A program made the translations under genes and the position numbers. DNA of 64,000 bases from Casuarina equisetifolia (Eukaryota > Streptophyta > Magnoliopsida > Fagales > Casuarinaceae), in the NCBI GenBank assembly GCA_028551475.1, contig CM052355.1, positions 16,575,543 through 16,639,542 of the forward strand, given 5' to 3'. The notes beneath the pieces are model-generated. The model was not told where the DNA came from and ran no database searches. It was given only the letters and a program-made list of their open reading frames with translations. The first letter of the stretch is position 1, and the number at the start of each line of letters is the position of its first letter. Shown in pieces: positions 1 through 11,886 of the stretch.

Positions 1-1900
1 TATGTTGCTTAAATTAGCTAGTTTAGTATACATTAAATGCATGTATTATAATATTAATAATTAATAACATTTAAAAAGAATAAAGAAAAAAGAAAGATTG
101 TCAGCAAAACAGAAAAATAACCAAATGGCCAAGAGCCGGACAGGGTTGAGATACTATTTTAACGCGATCTCTTGAAGTCATATTTGTCGGTGTTACTAAA
201 CATTATATCTTAACTTTCTGTCTATCTCGAAAAGATATGCATTGCGCGAACATATCTATATCTCACGCAAGTTACGCAGAATATGCTTGTTTTATAAGGT
301 TGTATTCAATGATGTTGACATTTTTACAAATCCGTGTTGATGCGGACATTTCCCTCTATTAATTTAGTCTGTTGCGTGCGGTCAAAAAATTTAGTGAGCA
401 TATGAATTTCAAATCCAATAATAAATTGCATTTAATTGACCATAAAGGCCGAGATAGATAAATAAGACCTGTATAATAGACAACCGGTCCCGTAATTGAC
501 CTGACAAAATATTAATTTGGTAGGAATTATTAATTTAGATTATATTGATAAGTATAATCTAAAACCCATATATAACCTTATTGGTTATTTTCACGACGGT
601 TTCTTCGTAGTTTTCCCTGGTTTTGCTCGTTGATGCAATGGTGTAGTATAAGCATTTGGTTATTATCATGACGTTTTCTTTGTAACTTCTTAATATTTTG
701 CATGTTTTGGTTGGACTATATTGTCCATGGCGAATCAGCGGCGGCAACAAAATCTGGTTTTTCCTGCTAAAGACAGTCAACAATGACAGTTGATAATGAA
801 AGCACACAGGAAAAAAGTCATAACCTTCCTCGAACTCCGGAATAACATACCTCATTAGATTCTTTAACTAAAATCCTAAGCTTTTAGAATCATTTCTCCT
901 TGGACCATGTGTTTGACTTGGGCCTCTACGACACGCACTCCTATAAGCTCCCCCCTCTGAAGAGCAATTTTGGCGCCTCGTAAACCAGCAAACGACGCCA
1001 TCCTCGCTCACCCACGAACATCAAATAACGCTGTTTGTCGCCTACGTCGCTGGCTAAGGACATCAAATCGGAGCCCAATCTCCGCTGGCCCCCTGGAGAC
1101 TTCACACGTTGAGGGTAGAGAATTAGGGACGCTAGCCCATTATGTAGTTTCTTCAAACGTCTGCTCGAGCTTGACCGGGATTTGTGCTGAAAGTTATGGT
1201 ACTTATTTGGTGTTAGGCAATTTAGGAGCAACAATCCATGTGAAATCCCAGGATCCACGTCCCTGTATTTCCACGGCTGTGCCCACCTTTACCAGTTCCA
1301 CTCATCGACAGCCATACGGCTTCTAATAAGTCGGTAGGAGTGAAATAATTGAACATATAAGACATAATTTGTTACCATTTCAACAAATTATGGGCCACTG
1401 GATCAAACTTTGTCGAGTAATAAAAATGACATTGCTGATTTATAATTTCAACTTCACTATCTTCTCTTTCATTCAAAATACAGCCATCGTTTTCATAGCA
1501 ATATTTGTACCTCGTCTATCATTTCGTGCGCTTTCCGGTTATCAACTGCAACAGGTAAGCCAAATTAGTTGGAGGCGACAGACGCTTAAATTTAAGGCCG
1601 ACAGATGCAAAGGCAATTGGAACCTTGCTTGTTGAAGCAACTAGAGCCAGAAGTCAGTTGAATACACGTTTCAGAACCATACCTAAACATAAAGATCATT
1701 TCAGAGGCAAGTAATTGACATCTTGCTTGACAACCTAGATGTTGAGAAAAATATAGGGGGCCTGCACTAAGAAAGGAATAATAAGGGAGCTTTTTAACGA
1801 AGACAACTCTGAATTTTCAATATGATCGAAACAATTTGAATTTGCTCAATCTGTGAGGAAGCTAATCTACTAATGGTCAGCAGGCATGGCCAAACATTTG
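1..1900. other. intergenic, no gene recognised
   Basis: This stretch is AT-rich, apart from a more GC-rich patch at about 900-1330 that is open in both orientations (about 105 to 118 codons) without an ATG-led, family-like protein. I recognise no domain, RNA gene or element terminus. The 3' end of the flavoprotein gene begins at 1901. Confidence 0.5.
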
Positions 1901-4900
1901 TCACAAAGCTCCCTCCTTATGATGGGCACCAACTGCTGAATTACCAATACTTGTTCCTGCAATGTATCCACCAGACCAAGCATTCTGAAAAAGTGAAAAT
2001 GAATGGCTCAGTGAGAATTGAATAGTTTCATATACTGACGGAAGGGGATCTGAACAATAATCAATCGCATAAAATGGAAAGGGTAAACTTTTTCTTGGAA
2101 AATTATGAAGAGGAGAAAATAGAATGTCATCCTTCCTACAAAGCAAAATGCATAAAGTATCTAATGTATAAGCTTTTCGAAAGGAAGAAACACATCCAGT
2201 TTGACAACAATTACCGAAATATTTTATGGAAAAACTTCCCAATGCATTGGCCATATGGAAGGCTAAATCGGTAAAAGCAACTAACCAGGAAATGCTTCAC
2301 ATAGCAACCAATTTAGATGTTACAATTGATTTTGGAAATGGTTCCATTACATAAAGAGCTATGAGGTATAATGATCAATATCTAAATTTTACTATTATGC
2401 TTCACCTGGAAATTATAACCGCCAGTTACACCATCAACATTCAATATCTGCACATAATTAAAGCTTTCTGAGAGCCAGCAATGGGCCACCATAAGGTCTT
2501 TGTCAATCATTGTGAACGGAAAACCAAGAAGTGGCAAAGAACACTACCTCCCCAGCAAAGTACAGATGTGAATGTATTTTGCTTTCCATTGTATTCAGTG
2601 ATATCTTCGCAAAGGCAAAGAAACCAGAGTCATATAACCAATGGGGAGAGAGGGAGGAGGGGGTTTGGAGGGAAGGTAGGGAGAGAGAGAGAACCTCAGA
2701 GAGTGGCACACCTCCAGCAGTGACAAATTCATCCTTAAATTGACCCTTCACAAGAACAATTGCATCTCAAGAAAGCATGACAAATACAAATCACAAGATA
2801 AGTTCATGGGTTATCCTACCTTTCCTGTAAGATCAAGAAAGCATGACAAATACAAATCACAAGATAAGTTCAAGGGTTATATCCTACCTTCCCTGTCACT
2901 CTGAAAGTACAATTCTTTAGCAGAGATGCAACAGAAATTAACGAGTTATTAGAAATGGATGCCCACAACAAATCTCCAAATAAACCCTGCACATGATGAA
3001 CAAAAAATGTCATCCTTCTGAAAGGTTTCACTAGAAGACCACAGATAATCTTTTGAACTGTAACAACAACTAAACCTCACGATCCAATATATATTTCCAA
3101 AATCTCTTGACAAGGCCGAATTCTGATGGGCAAGAATTCAGTACTTTTTGCTTCTGCAGAAAATGGAGGATCAATTAACAAGACATCCACTTAATCACAA
3201 CCAAAGAATGATATATTTTTCTACATTACTGTTCACAGCAAAAAGAGGGGGGATGTTAGTATCAACAAGAAAAATTGGGACAAGGTCCTAACTGGGACTC
3301 CTCATTTTGAAATGAAGTTTCTTCACTAACCTAAGTAATACCTATTAAAAAGCATGTTACATGATCATTACTCTGTATACTATTCAAGTCTCAATGAGTC
3401 TTACGTACTTGAAATGAGTTTCTAAATTGAGTGGTGTATAAACTTACCATCCACCTTTAAATTCTCACACCAACTTAGTTTTATCATTCTAAACTTACAC
3501 ATGACCCAAATAGAAAGTTGTGTTCATCATGTTTTGGGCTTGCCAAGTTTTGTGCGTGCGTGCCAAGTGGTGAATAAGTATGGGCACTGCTATTGAATGT
3601 GCTTAAGGAATAAGGCATATGCATCAATGATAATTACTTTTTGTGTAATAGTAGTATCTAAGGATCTTGACAAGTAATATCAGAGTACCTTATACGTTCA
3701 ATCCTTATTGTTAGACGATTATTGTGGGGACGGAAATAGCTGGCCTTGATGGATTGTGTGTGCACGCCAAATGGCCAGCACTGCTGCTAAGTGTGTTAAA
3801 GAAATAAGGTCACCTCACTATAACAATTGCTTTTGGTGCAATGGTAGCACCTGAGGGTTGTAACACCATGAACTATCATAAGCTGGCAACAATTGTGCCA
3901 TATCAAAGAAACCAGTCCTTATGTCCAGCTATGGGTAATAAAAACTTCACTAGATCCAGGATTACCACAAACCGATTCTTGTGTTGACTAAGTATGGACT
4001 TCACATCTTCCATATGCCAGTCAGGCGTAAAATCCACAGTAAGTGTTCCTGCATAAAAAGATGTAAAGTTGCAGCAAAGACAAATCACGTTCAGGGAAGA
4101 AAAGGCTTTCACTACCTTTGTAACCCAAACTGAACAGCTCACGGGCCCCCCAAGCAGATAGCTTCAGAATTACCGGTCCACTAAGTCCCCAGTGTGTTAC
4201 TAACATGGGCCCAACCTAAAATTAAACAACAATTTTGTCACATCACACAGATTCAGTATTTATGTGGTTGCGATCAGAGAAGCATGCCTGTGTGAGCTGT
4301 GGTATGTTCCTCTGGACATTTTCTAATTTCAATTTTGCTTTAACCTTAGGGAAAGCCACCTGGCATTGAAACAGAAAAGAATAATTGACTATTTGAAGTC
4401 ATGTTACAACAATGGCTGTTACATAGCCATCATCACGCAGCTATAACCTGGCAATCTTCTAGGAGACAAATGCTAGATTCCATGCTGATTTAAGTCATCA
4501 TAGAATAATGATTTAGAGAAAAAATCTAAAGATGAGTCTCATGTAATGACAAACAGTGTAACTATCTCCATGAACTCTCCACACTGTCGGATCATCTATT
4601 ACTTGCAGATGCTACTAGAAGCATTTTGTGTAATTTAGCAGCTATTTCTGCTAATTTTTTGTAAAGGTTTTCAAATTATTACTTTATGTGACATGCTCTT
4701 TCACATCCCCAGTGGTAATAGGATAACTTTCAAGGATTGACTGGTTTGCAACAAACAATGCATACTCTCCTTCTCAAGACTATCTTCATTCTAAATTGCT
4801 GGTACTTTATTACAAGTTCGAAAAATATTTTCATCTTGAAAATATCAGCAAACAAAATTTTACTAGCTTCTCTAACTCAAGTTATTTTATTTGAAAATAA

Positions 4901-7900
4901 ATATCCCTTTTTTTTTCGTCTAAATTAAGAATGATGGTTTTGGAAATTTATACTTCCATAGGAAAGACATTTTATTAAATTATGTTCTTTCCAAAAGTTG
5001 GCTTTTAGGGATAGAATCTGCAATATGGGATTGAGAGTAACTAGAATATGAATATCCTAGCATTCAAACATGCACTATTTGGCATAATTATCCTTGATAG
5101 TTACTGGAAAAAGACTGAAAACATTAATATATCTTCCAAGTTCTTGTGGTAACTCAAGAAATGGAGACATGGCAGTACTGTTTGGATAAAGAGCACTTGT
5201 AGCACCATTCATCAACACTTGAATACATGAATTGTGTAAGAAAAAATGAGGTATAGTGAGGATTAAATCAAAACAAATAAATATTACCCCAGACAACCCT
5301 GCCAATTGGGGATCCTCGATCTTGAAGGTAAATAAGCTTGGCACTGGATCCACCGTCGAATGACCAAGCTGAGCTGCAAGACTATAACCCTGCAGATAAT
5401 ACGAGAACAGTTGACCAAGAATTATAATCCACATATGAGATAATTTAAATAAATCGCTTATTTGTCACAACCTGGGCACTACTACCAGTAGCAATCAATA
5501 GATAATCAGCTTCAACATGTTCAACATAATTGATTGTCCGCTTCTCAATCTTGAGAAGGAATTTTCCACCACTGTAGGCAGAAACTGTTGTCACAACTTT
5601 TCCAGTCTGCAAAGAAACTAATTGAAGAAATGGCATCTTAGCAATGATGGCTCATGATGAGTAAAGAAAAAATGTTATGGAGAAAGCATGGAACTATGGC
5701 AGAAATCAACCAGGCTGCTCACTAACGAACAGAAGAAATTTTACATGATTTATTAACTTCACATCTGCTATTCCTACACAATCTGGTGTCATTAGGTAAT
5801 CACGCAGCAGCACTATATAACAACTTATAATATGCTACAAGTATCACTTATAAGGCATGGGGACTATCATAGTAAAAAAAGCAGCTATTACTTAAATGAC
5901 CCCCCCATTACAATCACAATAAGCTTTATTTACACAGTAAAGCAGGATTCCCGCAAATTGAAAACAGTATCTGCACAAAGGCAAGGTCTAACATCTTTAT
6001 CCCATGTTCAATAAAGCAATCCCCCCTCTAGAGTCTTTAATGAGTATTTAGTTGGACAAAGCATGAAGAGAGACGTCAAATGATTATATTCTCCTATCTT
6101 GTTAATACTGTGCTGCCAAAGATGAACACTATTAGCAAAGCATGGAAGTTATAACTGTTTCAGAGGCATTTGCAACCTAATTGATCATTTCGATTTGCTT
6201 TTTAAAGCCATAAATATGATAGTACGGGGCGAAGCTAAATCAAGCAAAAAACATAGAGCACTTGCCTTAGAACCACAGGATAATTTACAAATTGGATCAT
6301 GTCTGTTTGAATACCCTCGGCCCCCAAAACCCAAGACCATGAGTGGATTAGATACAAATGGGTAAATCCAAAAGTTGACAAATGTAAGCAGGTATACCTC
6401 CCAACTTTGTTGCTTCAGACATGAGACAATCAATTATTGAAGAAGAGCTATTACTGACAGGAAATACCCTTCCATCATCCTCAATCTATGGGCAGATAAA
6501 CATAGATTACACATGCATTGTGAATAAAAGAATAAGCAACATGCAGCTTTGTAAAAAACCTTAAGCTCCACTCCATGATCAGAGAACCAGGACATGGTAT
6601 CCGCTGGGCCATGCACATGGAAGAAAGACCCTCTCAGTTCTTTATGACCCCTTGGATAATGTTCTGCCAGAATCTGAGAACAAATTCATAGCTGTCTACA
6701 TTATTCAAAGAAGTAGGGAAATGTAAATGTACAAATTTCACTCCAGCGAACTAATTAGAGAAAAGGCAGAAATTGCTGTGAGGAATTGATTGAAAGACGT
6801 GACAATTGCAGAAAACTTTTACTGTTCTACGTCACAAACTAAATCTTAAAAGAGCTACAAGCGAACAGCTGAGGGTGCTATGATAAGAGGGAGCCAATAT
6901 CACAATTCCCGTTAACTCCCTCTATCCAGGAATGAGCAACATAAAAAAAATTAATAAACTTGAAACTTTATGTCATTTAAGGATTTTCATGACTCTTCAG
7001 ATACTAAATATTTATAGTCAGTGCCCACAAAAAAGGATATATAAGTTGTTATCATATACTATTTGGACTTTTAGAGACTACAACAAATGATATTCCCCAG
7101 AGTTTGGTGCATTAGAGCTCACAATGATAAATACATAGAAATTAAGAACATGGAACTAACTGTAGGAAAATTGGCACAACCAAAATGCATCCAGTTCTAG
7201 GAGACCAATTTCCTTGAGAATTCAATGATGGAAAAAATTCCCCTATTCAATTTGAAACAAGCAACATCTGCCCAAAAATCACTTACCAAATATGATTTAT
7301 ATTAAGAAAGCACAGGTCTAATCAAACAGACAAAAATATGTTAAGTCACCAATTCCCAGTTCTTTTTCCTTTTAATAAAATTTAGGCAGGATAAACATGG
7401 TTTCGGCAAAAATTTCATTAAAAAAAGCTTCAGTATGGACACATTAATTCCTGGATAAAACTACTTCCATACGACAACTAGCATTTCACTGATGCAGAAC
7501 ACTGGATTCAAAAATGATAACATTCAGACTCGCTAACTTCAAGCCCTATATATTGCCATAGACGTTGAGCTACTTCATTTGAAACCTCATCTATTGCTTT
7601 AGTTTATACACTTTTCACTTATCCTGTCATAACATATCATAGTACTAACCAAATTGTCAGCACAGTGCCCATTGGTCACATTGCACCGGCCACCTCCAGA
7701 TATTTTGACCTGCCAACAACATCATTTGAGAAAAATAAAAAAGAAATACGAAACAGCCCAAAACGAAGGATTGTCCAAGAATTTGTAACAGAACACAAAC
7801 CTTTGACAGAGGTTTCCCCTTCTCAATAACCAACACTTTCAAATTAGGCGCAATGCTCTTTGCTCTAATTGCCCCAAAAACCCCAGCCGCCCCACCCCCG

Positions 7901-8176
7901 ACTACTACCAACAGCTCTTCACCTGACTACTCATTCGAGGAACGGAAAAAAAAAAAAAAAAAAAAGAGGAGGAGGAGGAAATCAAACCTTTTTCCTCTGT
8001 ATGGTTGCTGAGAAAATGTGTACATACATTACCTTGTGAGCTACTGGTATGACAGTTGCCGTAAACTTTCTTTTCCTTGGGGTTAAAAGGAGATGGCCAT
8101 AGTTTCTTGTGATACTTGCCCCTTGTGAGAAAACCCCCTTGGAGTGGTAGATGAAGCGCGCCAAACAGAAGCTCAT
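1901..8176 (-). CDS. HI0933-like FAD/NAD(P)-binding oxidoreductase, 16 exons
   Basis: Flavoprotein of the HI0933/COG2081 family; Arabidopsis At5g39940 is the likely counterpart (recalled). The substrate is not established. Exons (minus strand): 8176-8033, 7914-7801 (or from 7922), 7709-7650, 6673-6560, 6485-6398, 5617-5472, 5389-5288, 4359-4288, 4215-4116, 4048-3966, 3153-3076, 2986-2888, 2745-2695, 2604-2548, 2447-2406, 1984-1901. The product is about 477 aa. A dinucleotide-binding motif ([19 protein letters not shown]) lies near residues 49-67, the family signature [12 protein letters not shown] near 90, [13 protein letters not shown] near the middle, and [16 protein letters not shown] then [14 protein letters not shown] at the C-terminus. 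The N-terminal 48 residues are basic and hydroxylated, like an organelle transit peptide. Oddities: a GC-AG intron after exon 8, a duplicated splice-donor region after exon 12, and an uncertain exon 1/2 junction. Exons 2-16 join in frame and are secure; exon 1 is less so. Confidence 0.9.
2767..2896. repeat. tandem duplication (about 66 bp) over an exon-intron border
   Basis: Two near-identical direct copies start at 2767 and 2833 with a few substitutions and a 2-base indel. The second copy holds the end of exon 12 of the minus-strand flavoprotein gene and its 5' splice site at 2888/2887. The first copy carries a second donor-like site at 2820/2819 (GGAAAG|GTAGGAT on the minus strand). Confidence 0.85.
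7947..7964. repeat. homopolymer A/T run in intron 1
   Basis: A run of about 18 A on the plus strand is a T-run on the minus strand just ahead of the exon 2 acceptor of the flavoprotein gene. It serves as polypyrimidine tract and is length-unstable by nature. Confidence 0.7.
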
Positions 8177-8183
8177 CGGTCAC

Positions 8184-8862
8184 CCCTGCGCTCTAAGTTT
8201 GAGTGTACCAGTGAAATCCTATGGGCATCCGGAACAGGACTATGGTAGTGCCTATGGATAATATGGCGGGCTTTTCTTCCTTTTGTTTTCCCTAAGAAGA
8301 GTCGAAGTACAGTCGGAATTTACACTCGACGCTAACCTGTTCCGTTGTTCGTCCAGAACTATTTTGGCAAGAACCATCCTTAAAAACTAATAAACATATA
8401 TTTTAGAAGAATTATTAAATAAGTAATAAATTCTTATACAATATACGAAAGAGATTACAATAATATAAGAATATAAATACAAACTTAAAGATGTACATTA
8501 TTTTCAATTATTTCAAAACAATAATTTTTGTAGCAGGAAAAGTATGTCATTCTTAAGCAAATACTCAATTGCATGATTTCCAGTCTATTAAATCATATAA
8601 GAGTAAATTTTATCATCTAAATAACACTTTTAGGAAGAATATAAAAGAATGGTTAAATGATTTTACTTCTCAACATGTATATATTGTAAATAGATAACTA
8701 ATAGTTTTATAATATAGAAAAATTCCAATTCCAACGATTTTATACACTTTAAGATCTTTTTCAAATTAGCTTATCATTAGAATTTTAAAATATCATGTAC
8801 CCATTTTAAAGTCCTTTTGCATCGACCGTTCCCTCTCGCTCGCCCGTCGATAATGTTCGCAC
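8184..8862. other. divergent intergenic region between flavoprotein and PPR genes
   Basis: About 690 bp separates the probable ATG of the minus-strand flavoprotein gene from the ATG of the plus-strand PPR gene, so both promoters must lie here. The half near the flavoprotein is GC-balanced; 8380-8800 is very AT-rich. I cannot assign a clear TATA box to either gene. Confidence 0.4.
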
Positions 8863-10377
8863 ATGACCCAACTCCTCCTCCCACACAGCGCCAGGGTAAG
8901 CAGCATCCTGTCATGGAAGCAGTGCATGTCCCTTGCGCAACGCTGCACAACTATGCGTCAACTCAAGCCCATTCATGCAATCTTCCTCACGCACGGCCTC
9001 CACCAAAACAACTATGCCATCGCCAAGCTCATTGCCTTTTGTTCTCTTTCCGACGCCGGCGACCTCTCCTACGGATCCCTCATTTTCAGCCAAATCCAAG
9101 CACCTAGTTCTTTTATTTACAACTCCCTTATTAGAGCTTATTCCCGCAGTTCGCAGCCTCAACTTGCCCTGCATTACTTTCAACTCATGCTGAGAGACTG
9201 TAACTTATCTCCCGACCACCAATCATTTCATTTCGTTCTTTTAGCATGTGCTAATGCCAAATGGGTGTTCACGGGAAAGCAGATTCACAGTTCGGTAGTT
9301 AAAAATGGGTTGGTTTTATTCGATGGTTATGTTCAGACAGCTGTTATTCGGACTTATGAGGAGTGTGAGGTTTTGAATGATGCACGGAAAATGTTCGATG
9401 AAATCCCTTGCTTGGATGTTATCCAGTGGAATGTTCTTATGAATGCGTATGTTAAGTGTAATTTGGAGTCTGAGGCTTTGAAGCTGTTCCGGGATACGTT
9501 GGCGGCTGGAGTTGAACCCGATGAATTTTGTGTAACTACTGTGCTTACAGCATGTGCTCGGATGGGGGCACTTTGGCAGGGGAAATGGATTCATGAGTAT
9601 GTTAAGAAGAGGAAAGGGATGGAATTTGATGTGGTCGTTGCGACGGCACTAGTTGATATGTATGCCAAGTGTGGGTGTATAGAGATGGCTGAGGAAGTCT
9701 TTGTGGGAATGCCAAAAAGGAACGTGTTCTCATGGGCAGCCATGATTGGAGGGCTGGCAGTTCACGGACATGCCGGGAAGGCTATTCGTTGCTTGGTGAG
9801 GATGCAGGTAGAGGATGGGCTGAGACCAGATGGGGTTGTCCTTCTTGGGGTTCTAGTGGCATGTACACATGCAGGACTCCAAGAGGAAGCACAATTGCTG
9901 CTGGATGACATGGAAGCTCGATATGGCATTAGACCCAGGCATGAGCACTATAGTTGCATGGTGGACTTGCTGTGTAGAGTGGGTCGATTGGATGAAGCAC
10001 TTGAGCTCATAAGAAGAATGCCAATGAGGCCTCTTGCTTCTGTATGGGGTGCTTTGCTCAGTGGTTGTCGAATTCATAAAAATGTTGATCTTGCAGAGCT
10101 TGCTGTTGAAGAGCTTCTACTGCTTGCAAATGATGACGGGGCAGAAGAAGATGGAGCTTATGTTCAGCTATCAAACATATATTTGGGTGTGCGGAGAGGT
10201 GAAGACGCACGTAGGATACGGCGGATGATTGGCGATAGAGGACTTAAGAAAACACCAGGATGTAGTATGATAGAGGTGGATGGCAGGGTGAATGAGTTTG
10301 CTTCAGGAGATTTATCTCATTTACACAGAGCTCAGATCAATACTATGCTAGAGCTACTATCCCCCGAGTCAGTTTAA
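8863..10377 (+). CDS. PLS/E-type pentatricopeptide repeat protein, intronless
   Basis: PPR RNA-binding protein of the PLS class, 504 aa, one exon, expected in a mitochondrion or plastid. Repeats run from about residue 80 to 400, with typical segments such as WNVLMNAYVKCNLESEALKL, ALVDMYAKCGCIEMAEEVF and NVFSWAAMIGGLAVHGHAGK. A variant E-type tail follows, with WGALLSGCRIHKN near 385 and LKKTPGCSMIEVDGRVNEF near 462; there is no DYW deaminase domain. Its arrangement closely resembles Arabidopsis At3g28640/At3g28660 (recalled). PLS-E proteins usually act as site-recognition factors in organellar C-to-U editing, often with a separate deaminase, but no target can be inferred here. The first ATG of the open frame is used; an internal ATG 22 codons later is possible. 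The frame is intact. Confidence 0.93.
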   Translation: MTQLLLPHSARVSSILSWKQCMSLAQRCTTMRQLKPIHAIFLTHGLHQNNYAIAKLIAFCSLSDAGDLSYGSLIFSQIQAPSSFIYNSLIRAYSRSSQPQLALHYFQLMLRDCNLSPDHQSFHFVLLACANAKWVFTGKQIHSSVVKNGLVLFDGYVQTAVIRTYEECEVLNDARKMFDEIPCLDVIQWNVLMNAYVKCNLESEALKLFRDTLAAGVEPDEFCVTTVLTACARMGALWQGKWIHEYVKKRKGMEFDVVVATALVDMYAKCGCIEMAEEVFVGMPKRNVFSWAAMIGGLAVHGHAGKAIRCLVRMQVEDGLRPDGVVLLGVLVACTHAGLQEEAQLLLDDMEARYGIRPRHEHYSCMVDLLCRVGRLDEALELIRRMPMRPLASVWGALLSGCRIHKNVDLAELAVEELLLLANDDGAEEDGAYVQLSNIYLGVRRGEDARRIRRMIGDRGLKKTPGCSMIEVDGRVNEFASGDLSHLHRAQINTMLELLSPESV

Positions 10378-11886
10378 GACCCTTGTTAAAATGAACTGAA
10401 GGACCTACACTGATGCAATTATAGTTTGAGTTGCAAATTCTTATTCAACGAATTGCTAATGCTAAGTGAGCTTTAAAATTGTGATTTATGGTTGAGCAAT
10501 ATTCCACCATTGACACAACTCTACACATAAGTAATGTAGGATTAAATATCCATACCATAACATGTTCCTTTACTTCAATGTGGGTCTGGACATCTATACT
10601 ATGGTGTTACTTTTTGTGTGAATATAATTTATCCAAAATTATAAGAGTTCCAAGGAGATTTGAATTCTAATACCATGTAAGGAAGGTCTAAATTTATCCC
10701 AAAAACTAATTCATAAAGTGGAGAGAAATATCTAGATTGAATCAAGCACACAATTTTATACCTTAATAAAAATAAAATTAGACATTCACATAACCTCACA
10801 TTTGTCAAATGAGACTCAAAGAAGATTAGTGTAGAAAGCAATGAATCCCAGGTGTTGATACCTTCGGCCAAAAGCCCAAGTCCGTGTTGGTGACCCTTTA
10901 TTAGCACTTCACTGGCCCCATTTCCCGCTATTGTTGATTTTCTTTGTGGGTTTTGCCATCACGGAAACATGCTTACTTCTCACGGCCAATCTACGGCAAG
11001 TACCAAGTACATGGAAAATTATTTCCTTCTGCCACTTCTATGGGTGCAAGTTAGTGGCCTTTCAAGACAATCAGGAAGAATAAGATGAAGATGTTATTGT
11101 TGATATCTAACAATGATATTGAGAAAACGGCTCTAGTTTTTGTTTTCAATTTGCTGAAATGTATCTCGCACATGAACAGGTGAAAAATCCTGGAAAGAAT
11201 GCCCATAATTTGATGGTGGTGCGTGTGTTTTTCTTTTCAGTTTACATAACATTTCTCATTGTCGCCGTCTACAATCTCATTGCAGCTTTTGTCTTAGTTT
11301 ATAGATTTTAACGATTTCATTATGCATGATAGCAGCTCAGTTGTTCTCCCACAACAGATACAGATCCCTACCGCGCATTGATTTATATTTTATGCTACCC
11401 TTGTGGGGATGAACTAAGAAATATATTGATCTGAAATATTTCAAGGCACAAAATTTCAAAAACCTGGCAGCAAAATTTGGAAGACGGTCATAGACAGTTA
11501 CTTTCCTGCATCTGCCACCACTTCATTGCTCCAATGTTTTGAGTTATAGACTACGGTTCTTCCAGCTAGACAAGCAAATCCAAAACTGAACACACACCTT
11601 CCTCACAGCCCCGGCCCAAGGACGCAGTTATAAGGGGTATGAGGCTACGTTGTGTTGTTTACTTGTACTGCAATTGTAAAGTCGGATTAACATTCGGGTG
11701 ATTCCCCTGATGAAGTGCACAGTAAGAGTACTGTTAGATTAACATATACGAAATCTTTATCCATATCTGTGTATAAAGCTAGATAGAGTGTGCTAAAGAG
11801 TGCAAGAAGCTTTTTGATTTATGTATCACGAGGAGGAAATGGTCGTCTAAATATTTGCTTACTTTGTTGACAAAGAAATAGCAGCA
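10378..11886. other. intergenic, no gene recognised
   Basis: AT-rich spacer between convergent genes: the 3' end of the PLS-E PPR gene and the 3' end of the minus-strand DUF569 gene. It should hold both 3' UTRs. No element termini or hairpins stood out. Confidence 0.4.

Noticed and set aside
941-1326. Overlapping open frames of 105-118 codons on both strands
   Set aside because: No family resemblance, the longer one starts with TTG, and such frames are expected in a GC-richer patch.
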